A DNA stretch of 44,379 bases from CAYRXE01 sp964428205 (GTDB lineage Bacteria > Patescibacteriota > Gracilibacteria > Peribacterales > Peribacteraceae). Both the position numbers and the translations under genes were made by a program. The stretch covers positions 1-44,379 of the forward strand of contig CAYRXE010000004.1 of the NCBI GenBank assembly GCA_964428205.1, written 5' to 3'. The notes under the pieces were generated by a model that did not search any database, was not told where the DNA came from, and was given only the letters and a program-made list of their open reading frames with translations. Every line of letters starts with the position of its first letter. The first letter of the stretch is position 1. This document shows, one piece after another, positions 1 to 7,121 of this stretch.

Positions 1-480
1 ATCCAGGCCGTGATGGAAGAAATCAACGGCGAGCGCGTGGACATGCTCGAGTGGAACGACGACCCAATCAAATTGATCTCTCTCGCTCTCCAGCCAGCTG
101 CAATTTCTGCAGTCATCATCGTCAACGACAAAGACTTCTTGGATGAGCAGGGTCGCCGTGTCAAAAAGCGCGCAGCTGTCTTCGTGGAAGAAGCTCAGCG
201 TCCAATGGCCATTGGTAAGAAGGGTCAGAACATCCGCCTCGCTACGGAGCTGAGTGGATTCGAATTGGATATGTATAACTACGAAGAACTCCCAGCCTTC
301 AAGGCCAAGCTCGCAGAGCTCCGCGGTGAGCCAATGCCAGCCGATGCCACTCCAGCTATGGAGAGCGAAGCTGCAACGGAAGAAGTTGCTGCCGCAGAGA
401 CGGTCGAAGTCGCTGAGCCAGCAAGCCTTACCCCAGATGCTGATCAACCGGCAGCAGGGGAGGGAGCAGCTGCGATGTAA
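1..480 (+). CDS. nusA: Transcription termination/antitermination factor NusA, C-terminal part (5' end outside window)
   Basis: The reading frame is open from base 1, so only the last 159 residues are present. They contain the end of the NusA KH region: an IQAV..E.NGE..D..EW.DDP stretch, and the second KH domain with its AIGKKGQNIRLA loop, which binds RNA. NusA binds RNA polymerase and modulates pausing, termination and antitermination. After the KH2 domain the protein ends in an acidic Ala/Glu/Pro-rich tail of about 50 residues that has no recognisable fold; a variable acidic tail is common in this family. A strong terminator follows directly, so nusA is the last gene of its transcript here and converges with the next, minus-strand gene. 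The assignment is secure from the KH motifs. Confidence 0.95.
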   Translation: MQAVMEEINGERVDMLEWNDDPIKLISLALQPAAISAVIIVNDKDFLDEQGRRVKKRAAVFVEEAQRPMAIGKKGQNIRLATELSGFELDMYNYEELPAFKAKLAELRGEPMPADATPAMESEAATEEVAAAETVEVAEPASLTPDADQPAAGEGAAAM

Positions 481-499
481 TAAATTTGAATCGCATTAC

Positions 500-531
500 A
501 AAAAGAGCGGAGGGTTAACCTCCGCTTTTTT
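500..531. terminator. Bidirectional intrinsic terminator after nusA
   Basis: An 8-bp stem (506-513 with 519-526, core GCGGAGG/CCTCCGC) and a 5-nt loop are followed by a run of T on the plus strand. A matching A run lies at 500-504. It can therefore stop both nusA and the converging minus-strand gene that ends at 558. Confidence 0.9.
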
Positions 532-557
532 CATGGATAGTGATTCTCAGCAGGCCG

Positions 558-1172
558 TTAGGCCGCTGGCTTCTTGGGAGTCTCTGGCTTGAGAGGTATT
601 GCAACCCCGTGCACACCTTTGAAACGCCCCTGCACTGCCTTGAATCTGCGATAGTTATTGCGATCCTCAGCAATGGGAACTTTTAGCTCACGGAACACTC
701 CTTCAAATGCGCTTATCTGGTCGGTCGTTAGTGGCGCATTCGTCGGCTCCAGCAAGAGAACGATCTCCGCATCGACCCACACAACACATGCGATGTACGT
801 TCCGGGCAGATGTTGGCGAGCTGCAACAAGACCTTCCCTCATCTTCTGAGTCAGAGTTGGACTGAGCTCATCAATGTTATTGGGAATCCATACAAAGGCC
901 TGCTGAGACGGATCTGTCGCTTGCGGCTTCTGGATGACAATCAATTGCCTAAGCGGCTTCCCGAACTCAGTAGCCAGCTCCTTCGAGAGAACTTCTAGCG
1001 ATTGCTCCAATGCGCCTGCAGTGAGAGTCGGCATAGCAAGCTTTCTCGAGGGGGGAGGTATTAGCCCTCTCCAAATCACATACCCAGAAATCACGAGCCC
1101 GATGAGTAGGAAGAGTCCCATCATCACCCAGAACTCAATCCTCGCGTTACTGCGAACCTGCTGGTCGGACAT
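558..1172 (-). CDS. Conserved hypothetical single-pass membrane protein
   Basis: This 204-residue protein has a short charged N-terminus and one transmembrane segment at about residues 14-34 (WVMMGLFLLIGLVISGYVIW). The rest is soluble, about 160 residues, with no motif I recognise, and ends in a Lys/Pro tail. The N-in anchor suggests that the C-terminal domain lies outside the membrane. The ATG at 1172 is preceded by a good ribosome site (GAAGGAG, 8 nt away), unusual in this window and deciding for this start. A promoter and a perfect leader hairpin lie just upstream. It converges on nusA and is divergent from the DnaQ/DinG-like gene. Function is unknown. Confidence 0.75.
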   Translation of the reverse strand: MSDQQVRSNARIEFWVMMGLFLLIGLVISGYVIWRGLIPPPSRKLAMPTLTAGALEQSLEVLSKELATEFGKPLRQLIVIQKPQATDPSQQAFVWIPNNIDELSPTLTQKMREGLVAARQHLPGTYIACVVWVDAEIVLLLEPTNAPLTTDQISAFEGVFRELKVPIAEDRNNYRRFKAVQGRFKGVHGVAIPLKPETPKKPAA

Positions 1173-1215
1173 CGGTCAGACTCCTTCAAAAAGAACCATC
1201 CATGAAAAGAACAGC

Positions 1216-1234
1216 CTTCAACATCGTGTTGAAG
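1216..1234 (-). promoter_or_regulatory. Perfect 8-bp hairpin at the 5' end of the leader
   Basis: CTTCAACA / TGTTGAAG with a 3-nt loop lies right after the predicted start of transcription of the 558-1172 gene. As RNA it would be a 5'-terminal stem-loop, which often stabilises mRNA. As DNA it is a perfect inverted repeat that a repressor could bind. There is no T tract, so it is not a terminator. Confidence 0.55.
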
Positions 1235-1242
1235 ATTGAACT

Positions 1243-1270
1243 ACTCTACAATAAGCGCATCCGTTGGCAA
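1243..1270 (-). promoter_or_regulatory. Promoter of the membrane-protein gene at 558-1172
   Basis: Reading the minus strand, a -35 TTGCCA (1265-1270) and a -10 TAGAGT (1243-1248) are separated by 16 nt. Transcription would start near 1236, giving a leader of about 64 nt. Confidence 0.6.
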
Positions 1271-1306
1271 CGAGCCAAAAATCCGCTTCCCGCCTAGGCT
1301 TTACCC

Positions 1307-3664
1307 ATGCACCTCCCAAACCTCTCCCTCACCATCCTCGATACCGAGACCACGGGGTTTGTGCCCAAGGTACACCGCGTCATGGAGTTTGCTTCCATGC
1401 GAGTGGAGAAGGGGAAAATCGTCGATCGCTACGAGCAGCTCTTTGCAGTCGCCGAAATCCCACCGGTGGTTGCCGCACTCACGCACATTCACCAAGAGAT
1501 GCTTGCTGGTCAGCCGGCATTTGAAGAAAAGAAGGATGAAGTCACGAGCCACATTGGTGCAGATGATGTTCTTGTGGGACAAAACTTGGGATTTGATATT
1601 GGCATGCTCCGCGGAGAGGGGATCGATCTCGCAGAAAGACCATGGATCGATACATCGATGCTCGCTTCACTCGTCTTCCCGGAATTACCAAGTTACTCGC
1701 TTGGATATTTGAGCGAAGCGTTGAATCTCAATCACACACCAAAGCACCGCGCGATGGGCGATGTCGTCGCGACGTTGGAACTTTTGGAAAAGATCTGGGA
1801 GCGCCTCTTGGAACTGCCAGAAGCGCGTCTGGAAGCCATTCGCGAGATCTTTAGTAAAAGCTCCGAAGGCTACAAACGGTTCTTTGCAGAGCTCCCGAAG
1901 GGTACCGCCAAAAAAGATCCGCTCTGGATGGAAGAGCCCTACCGTCGTCGCAACATGCGCAGCATGAAGGACGCGGATCTCACGCTGCCAAAGACTGGAA
2001 AAGGAGAACTCGCACTCATGGAAGAACCACTTGATCCACTCTTTGTTGGGTCACTCATCGAAGCTGCACGCAAAGACACGAAGACCACGCACGTACTCGC
2101 CGTAAAAAACTTAGACGCGCTTCTCTCGAGAGTGGATGTGCCACGCGACGACAAAGAACTGCGCGTCGCGTTCGCGCCCTACCAGGTGTTGGACCTCGAT
2201 GCGGTCGATCGACTCTTCGCACAAGAGACCTTCACGGCAGAAGAGGCGACACTCGCCGTAAAAATTCGCTGGTTTGAACCTCGCGTCCGCCGCGATATTT
2301 CGGTGCATGGAGGAGAGGAGCAAGTGTGGAACGGCAAGCTCGCTGCGACGAGCGAAACTTCGGCTTACCGAAGCCAGTTTAACAAGATCCCTTCTACGTT
2401 GATCGTCGACCATCGCGAGCTGCTTTCTGCAGTGACAGATGAGGAGCATCCGGCTCACAAAAGCTTTCAGGGTTTGCAGATCATCATTGATGACGCGTCG
2501 ATGCTCGAAGACACGGCAACGAAAGCCTACGGATGGGAGTGCAAAGTCGAAACCTTGCGCGCAGCCGCTGCAAATCATCCTCAACTTACCAAGTTTGTGG
2601 ATGTCCTTGCTCTCTGGATGGAAAGAATCCGCCAATTCCAGAGCATTCGCTACATCGTACGCCCCGATCTCTCTACTCCGGAGACCAAGGGTCTCAAGGA
2701 ACAGACCGATGCACTCCTCGAAGACAAGACGATGACCCCACAGGTGCGCAAAGCGCTCATGGATCTCATTAAGATCTTGGACGCCGAGAATCTTCAACAC
2801 CGCATCACATGGATTGAGCAATGGCAGGACGGCGCACTGGTGCTTTCGTCCGTGCCAGAGAGCATTGGATTGCTGCTCAAGGATGACCTTTTGAGCAAAA
2901 CAGGAGCGGTATTGCTGGTTCCCCAGGGTTGCTCGTCATTGCTGCCAGAAATCCTCCCGCCTGGCTTTAAAGCGGACCCCAAATCTGTCTACAAGCCGGC
3001 CAGCGGCACAAAGCTGACTCTGACGTTTAATCCGGAACTCGAGCTCCACGACATCGTGCTCAATCCTCCCGAAGGCAAAACCATCGTGCTCGCGCCAAGT
3101 AAGGGAATGATGGAGACGCTCTACATCAAGCACGCAGAGAAGTTGGAAGAGAAGGGGATCACACTCGTATGCCAGGGGCTTTCGGGCGGCCAAGGCCGCA
3201 TGCAGGCCGAATTCGAAGGAGCCAAAGCACCGGCCGTGTGGCTCATGACGCCGTGGAGCTTTGAAGGAATTGATCTGCCCGATAACACCGTGGATCACTT
3301 GTACATCAAGGCCTTGCCCTTCGATCATCCGTCGCACACCGTCTTAAGTCGCCGCGCACAGCACTTCGGGAATGCCTTTATGGAGTACCTGATGCCGAGG
3401 CTCCTCCACCGTCTCTTCCGTTTGCTACGCACGTTTGCACGCCTCAAGAGCATTCACGCAGACATCACGGTGATGGATGAGCGCATCTTCAGCAAAGACT
3501 ACGGCAAGGCCATCAAGGCCTACCTCGAAAGCTTTGCAGAGTCTCAAGAAGAGCAGACGAAGCCTGTAGAAGCTGCGCCCAAAGCTCCGGCTGTAAAGAA
3601 GAAGGCGCCCGCAAAGAAGGTGGCAAAGAAAAAGGCGGATGACGCACAATTGCCGTTACTTTAA
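1307..3664 (+). CDS. DnaQ-type 3'-5' exonuclease fused to a degenerate DinG-like helicase
   Basis: This 785-residue protein starts with a complete DEDDh exonuclease domain (about 1-165): D12-x-E14 in DTETTG, D97 in NLGFD, and H147/D152 in HRAMGD. The remainder follows the DinG (XPD-like, superfamily 2) pattern, but its ATPase motifs are lost. There is no GxGKT Walker A. The DEAH box aligns with DDAS (395-398). The QGxGRLIR region is changed, although two Arg remain in RLLR. The motif V region (MTPWSFEGIDLP, about 647) is well kept. The C-terminus is a Lys/Ala-rich tail ending in QLPLL, which resembles a sliding-clamp-binding motif. By analogy with Gram-positive DinG it is probably a nuclease in repair or replication rather than a helicase. 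The start has no Shine-Dalgarno; a TAGGCT hexamer lies 6 nt upstream. Confidence 0.85.
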   Translation: MHLPNLSLTILDTETTGFVPKVHRVMEFASMRVEKGKIVDRYEQLFAVAEIPPVVAALTHIHQEMLAGQPAFEEKKDEVTSHIGADDVLVGQNLGFDIGMLRGEGIDLAERPWIDTSMLASLVFPELPSYSLGYLSEALNLNHTPKHRAMGDVVATLELLEKIWERLLELPEARLEAIREIFSKSSEGYKRFFAELPKGTAKKDPLWMEEPYRRRNMRSMKDADLTLPKTGKGELALMEEPLDPLFVGSLIEAARKDTKTTHVLAVKNLDALLSRVDVPRDDKELRVAFAPYQVLDLDAVDRLFAQETFTAEEATLAVKIRWFEPRVRRDISVHGGEEQVWNGKLAATSETSAYRSQFNKIPSTLIVDHRELLSAVTDEEHPAHKSFQGLQIIIDDASMLEDTATKAYGWECKVETLRAAAANHPQLTKFVDVLALWMERIRQFQSIRYIVRPDLSTPETKGLKEQTDALLEDKTMTPQVRKALMDLIKILDAENLQHRITWIEQWQDGALVLSSVPESIGLLLKDDLLSKTGAVLLVPQGCSSLLPEILPPGFKADPKSVYKPASGTKLTLTFNPELELHDIVLNPPEGKTIVLAPSKGMMETLYIKHAEKLEEKGITLVCQGLSGGQGRMQAEFEGAKAPAVWLMTPWSFEGIDLPDNTVDHLYIKALPFDHPSHTVLSRRAQHFGNAFMEYLMPRLLHRLFRLLRTFARLKSIHADITVMDERIFSKDYGKAIKAYLESFAESQEEQTKPVEAAPKAPAVKKKAPAKKVAKKKADDAQLPLL

Positions 3665-3691
3665 AAGAACGGCCCTGGTTACCAGGGCCGT
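3665..3691. terminator. Hairpin terminator between convergent genes
   Basis: A 10-bp stem (3669-3678 with 3682-3691, core GGCCCTGG/CCAGGGCC) has a 3-nt loop. On the minus strand it is followed by TTCTTTT, so it best serves the small minus-strand gene ending at 3720. On the plus strand the T tract is poor (TCTCTG). Confidence 0.75.
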
Positions 3692-3719
3692 CTCTGTGAT
3701 CTGCTCCGGAAGGAGCATC

Positions 3720-3848
3720 TCATCGACCATCGAACGAGAACCCGGCATGGCCGGGGTTCCCGCGGAACCCGAAGTGGGCGTAATAGGCTGTGCCTACTGC
3801 CAACATAAACAGAGTCCAAATGGTCCACGTGAGAACCTTGTTCTTCAT
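3720..3848 (-). CDS. 42-residue membrane peptide
   Basis: A short open frame encodes 42 residues: a basic start (MKNKV), one hydrophobic segment at about 5-24 (LTWTIWTLFMLAVGTAYYA), and a Gly/Phe-rich tail ending SFDGR. It has all the surroundings of a real gene: an AAGGAG ribosome site 7 nt before the ATG, a TATAAT promoter element upstream, and a hairpin with T tract downstream. No family is recognised. It is monocistronic, sitting between the nuclease gene and the SufD-like gene, and could be a small structural or regulatory membrane peptide. Confidence 0.7.
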   Translation of the reverse strand: MKNKVLTWTIWTLFMLAVGTAYYAHFGFRGNPGHAGFSFDGR

Positions 3849-3907
3849 CGAACGTCTCCTTGAATGAGCAGATACGCCCTTCCCTCGAAATGAGGAAAGG
3901 ACCCATC

Positions 3908-3913
3908 ATTATA
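3908..3913 (-). promoter_or_regulatory. -10 element (TATAAT) of the 42-residue gene
   Basis: A consensus TATAAT reads on the minus strand, with a weak -35 (TCGAAA) 17 nt upstream. The leader would be about 50 nt and carries the AAGGAG site. The surrounding sequence is nearly palindromic (TATACTGTATA), so it may also serve the divergent SufD-like gene. Confidence 0.6.
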
Positions 3914-3976
3914 CAGTATAAGAGCTCAATTTTCGAGGGTGCTTAGAACACATTCTCCTGCAATACTTAGGCACTT

Positions 3977-4690
3977 ATGGGCAATGCTCTCACTATTGGC
4001 ACGGGCAAAATCGAGACGCTTATTCAACGAGCGTCAGAATCCTTCGCGAGTGATATCACGATAGAAGCAGAAGGATCCCTCACGCTGATTTTCTTGAATC
4101 TCACAGGATCAGACACGCAGACTCTCCGTCACACGTTCACACTCAAGGCAGGTGCCAAGCTCACGATGATCAATGTCGCGCTGCATGGGAACACCGAGCA
4201 CGAGATTGTTTCGACGTGCGAAGGGCCGGATGCCGTGAGCTCGCTCACAACGGTTGCGTACGCACGCGGGAAGGAGAAGCAAAAGATTCAGATGCGAAAC
4301 ATCTTCAATGCGCCGCGCGGAGGAGGGGAGATGTTTATGAAGGGGGTCGCAGAGGAGCAGGCACACAGCGTTCTGCATGGATTGATTGATATTGGGCTCA
4401 AGGGCAACGAAACCAACACGTACCTCACGCAGGATGTCTTGATGCTCGACCCCTCTGCAAAGGTAGATGCGATTCCCGGGCTAGAGATTAAAACCAACGA
4501 CGTAAAAGCCAGCCACTCTGCAGGAGTGAGGCGGATTACCGAGGAGGACTACTTCACCTTTGCCGCACGAGGCATTGAACGTGATGAAGCACGACATATG
4601 TTCATCTTGGGTTTCTTGAGTGATGCCGTAAAAGGACTTCCTGTTGAAGCCGAGGTGATTGAAGCACTCGAAAATAAAATGTCCGCGTAA
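3977..4690 (+). CDS. SufB/SufD-like Fe-S assembly scaffold protein, short form
   Basis: This 237-residue protein matches the beta-helix core and C-terminal part of SufB/SufD. The diagnostic stretch is GLEIKTNDVKASHSAGV followed by EEDYFTFAARGI..DEA. In the usual VKCSH motif the Cys is Ala here (A178), while the His is kept (H180). Family members normally have 400-480 residues, so the N-terminal region is missing. No sufC, sufB or sufS lies next to it. It may be a partner subunit for a SufBC complex encoded elsewhere, or a reduced scaffold. The start has no clear ribosome site. The stop abuts the convergent gene with no gap. Confidence 0.8.
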   Translation: MGNALTIGTGKIETLIQRASESFASDITIEAEGSLTLIFLNLTGSDTQTLRHTFTLKAGAKLTMINVALHGNTEHEIVSTCEGPDAVSSLTTVAYARGKEKQKIQMRNIFNAPRGGGEMFMKGVAEEQAHSVLHGLIDIGLKGNETNTYLTQDVLMLDPSAKVDAIPGLEIKTNDVKASHSAGVRRITEEDYFTFAARGIERDEARHMFILGFLSDAVKGLPVEAEVIEALENKMSA

Positions 4691-5077
4691 TTATTTTTGC
4701 TCTCGCAGGATACTGCTCTTGTGCACATGTGGATCGAAAGAGGGGAGCCGCTCTACAGGTGCTCCTAACTGATCTTCGGTAATGCCCGGAGGCATGCGCT
4801 GGTCGTAGCCGAGTAGGATGAGGTCTGGCTGAATAGCGCGCACCGGAGCCAAAAAGTCTGTGGGGTCGCCCAGGACGACGGTTGCGGATGGGAGAGCCTG
4901 TTGCACCGCCTTCAAACGTGATTCTTCATTATCGGATGGTGTGAGATTTTTGATTTTCTCCACATTGCGGTCACGTGCGATCACGACAAACACCTCTCCG
5001 CGTTTAGCCGCGTGATCCAACACAAATTGATGGCCAGGATGAAAATGGTCGAACGTACCAAACAGAAGAACTTTCAT
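4691..5077 (-). CDS. Cytidylyltransferase-like nucleotidyltransferase (FAD synthetase/TagD-like family)
   Basis: The protein has 128 residues and begins MKVLLFGTFDHFHPGHQ. It has the family's GTFD and HxGH nucleotide-binding motifs and a later LGYDQR segment resembling the LGxDQ motif of archaeal-type FAD synthetases. Such enzymes transfer a nucleotidyl group from CTP or ATP to a phosphate acceptor such as FMN, glycerol-3-phosphate or phosphopantetheine. The acceptor cannot be told from sequence. A longer frame upstream overlaps the preceding gene and lacks family similarity, so the ATG at 5077 is preferred. It starts 4 nt after the preceding stop and is likely translationally coupled. Confidence 0.85.
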   Translation of the reverse strand: MKVLLFGTFDHFHPGHQFVLDHAAKRGEVFVVIARDRNVEKIKNLTPSDNEESRLKAVQQALPSATVVLGDPTDFLAPVRAIQPDLILLGYDQRMPPGITEDQLGAPVERLPSFDPHVHKSSILREQK

Positions 5078-5081
5078 AGGA

Positions 5082-7052
5082 TTACTTGCGCAAATCGAGC
5101 ACGTGGAGCCTCTGCTCATCAAGCACGTACAAGTGTGTCTCATCGGGGTCCACGTACAAGTCCTGGAGCTTACCTACCTGCTCACCTTCGAGGATGTACT
5201 GGCGCACGTACGACACATCTCCACTCGGCGTGTTATCGGCAATCACCACCACGCGCTTCTTATCGGGATCGATGAAGTACAAATGGCCTCCCGGAGCCTT
5301 GAGGATGCGCGTCGCACCCTTCAGAACGTCTGTAGGAGCGCCGTGGATGGCGAATGGCTGATTCTCGCCACGGAAGAGCTTTACCACTTCTCCGCCCTCT
5401 TTGAGGACGTACACGGACTGGTCAATGGTCATGTCGATGGCGTTGGTGAGGTCGCCATTCACGTTGTACTGCACCGAAGGGCCGTAGCGGTTACTCAAGC
5501 GCTCGTACTTATAGATCTTCGCGTCAGTACCGAGGATGTACAGGTAGCGTAAGTACGCTTCGGCATCGCGGCCTGCGGGCCAGCCTGCCGTGTCTTCGGT
5601 CTTCATCACGGTCGTCTGACCTCCAGAGTACTCTGCCAAACCGTTACCGCTCGTGAGGAAGATGGAAGACTTCAGGCGATCGAAGACGGTACCGCGGAGG
5701 ATGGAGTCACCTTCGGTGAGAATGCGGCCGTCTTCCACGCTACTCAGGAGCACGTGATACGTCTGCTGGCGGTCATAGACGAGGAATTCTCCATCTGCGA
5801 CTCCAATAAGACCTTGTGCTTCAATATCGGCATTCTTGGTCGCGAGGTTTACCACCAAGCGTGGCGACACGCGCACGACGTTGGTGATCTCTTCTTTCTT
5901 CGTGCGAACTTTGTCGAGAAGTGTGAGCGCTTCGGAGCGGAAGAGCCCGGTGTCGGAACTCATGACCTGCTTCGCCTGGTCTTCGGCGCGAGCGAGGATG
6001 GCATTGGCAGCATCCATGTCGCCTAGGAGTCGCTTACTTTCTGCAGACTTCAAGTTGTCTTCGACCTGCTGCATGATTTCCTGCAGCTGTGCACGGGACT
6101 TGGTCTGCTGAGAGAGTGTCGTCATCTGGAAGAGCAGCCACAGAACGATGAAGAGAGCCACGGCACCTGCAAGGATGAGCAAGTGAGCACGTTTTTTGCG
6201 CTCCGGATGGCGCAAATCAGAAGCCAGGGTGGTAAATCTCTTCTGCCACGAACTCATGAAGCCTCCTTTGCCCTTTGTCATCTTCGCGAGCATGGGCGTC
6301 ACTTTCTTTGCAGTAGCGCCAAGGAACTGCGTGGTGCTCGAGAGAATGGATGCAGCAGCAAAACGTGACTCGCCACGGCGCGGACGGCGCTGAGAAGGGG
6401 ATTCGGAAGATTCGGATTTGAGAACATCATGTAGCGGCTTGATGTTCGGCACATGCAAGCATGCGATGGCGGCGATCTCGCGCTCAGCTTCCATTTGTGC
6501 AGCCAAGTCATGCACCACCTGTGTGTGGCGTCCAGCAAGCTGCGCGAGCTGCACGGGAGTCACAATGCGAAGCAACCTCTGGGTAGACATGATGATGGTG
6601 TCGTCTGGTTCCAGATCTCCACTGGCAATGTGGATAAACATCGGAACCGGCTTTCCTTTGGTAAATTCGGTTACCTGGCTGGCTCCGCCATGACGGACCA
6701 AGTAGGCCTCGCCACGTCCTGCGTGCGAAATATGGATGGATTTCTCGCGATCCACAAAAGCAATCACCGCATGAATATCGGATACAGAACCCGATGCGAG
6801 AAAGCCTTTAAAGAGGCCGTTAATTTCTTTGAGTGCGCCATCCAAACGGTGCCACGACTCTCCATCACTCTCAAAAAGCGCATGACGCACAATCGTCAGA
6901 CACTCTTCTTCGAGTGTCTTTGCATCACGTGGGTGTGCGTGTACTTGCAACAGCAAACAAGCCTGCTCACCTTTGGGACCATCAAGTATCGCAGGGGCCA
7001 AGCTTATGGCCGCATTGCTCTTCGTCACGCCTGTTGCAACGATGAGTTCCAT
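5082..7052 (-). CDS. Large membrane protein: PPM-phosphatase-like N-domain, transmembrane segment, propeller-like C-domain
   Basis: This protein has about 656 residues. Residues 1-210 look like a PPM/PP2C-type fold (IHISHAGRGEAYLVRHGG, then SGDLEPDDTIIMSTQRL), but the metal-binding DGxGG motif is not visible, so activity is doubtful. A basic linker leads to one transmembrane helix (about 290-312), then a coiled coil (about 315-385). The C-terminal ~270 residues contain repeated short beta blades (YLYILGTDAKIYKYE, LYFIDPDKKRVVVI, LYVLDEQRLHVLDL) suggesting a propeller outside the cell. It could sense an external signal and report to the cytoplasmic domain; this is inference. The ATG at 7052 is preferred over an in-frame TTG at 7061; neither has a ribosome site. 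The next gene follows after 4 nt. Confidence 0.7.
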   Translation of the reverse strand: MELIVATGVTKSNAAISLAPAILDGPKGEQACLLLQVHAHPRDAKTLEEECLTIVRHALFESDGESWHRLDGALKEINGLFKGFLASGSVSDIHAVIAFVDREKSIHISHAGRGEAYLVRHGGASQVTEFTKGKPVPMFIHIASGDLEPDDTIIMSTQRLLRIVTPVQLAQLAGRHTQVVHDLAAQMEAEREIAAIACLHVPNIKPLHDVLKSESSESPSQRRPRRGESRFAAASILSSTTQFLGATAKKVTPMLAKMTKGKGGFMSSWQKRFTTLASDLRHPERKKRAHLLILAGAVALFIVLWLLFQMTTLSQQTKSRAQLQEIMQQVEDNLKSAESKRLLGDMDAANAILARAEDQAKQVMSSDTGLFRSEALTLLDKVRTKKEEITNVVRVSPRLVVNLATKNADIEAQGLIGVADGEFLVYDRQQTYHVLLSSVEDGRILTEGDSILRGTVFDRLKSSIFLTSGNGLAEYSGGQTTVMKTEDTAGWPAGRDAEAYLRYLYILGTDAKIYKYERLSNRYGPSVQYNVNGDLTNAIDMTIDQSVYVLKEGGEVVKLFRGENQPFAIHGAPTDVLKGATRILKAPGGHLYFIDPDKKRVVVIADNTPSGDVSYVRQYILEGEQVGKLQDLYVDPDETHLYVLDEQRLHVLDLRK

Positions 7053-7121
7053 CAAGGCCAAAGGCTACCCGAGAGGGCGGCCACACTCAATAACCAATTA
7101 GGCGTTTGATGCTCGCGCGTA

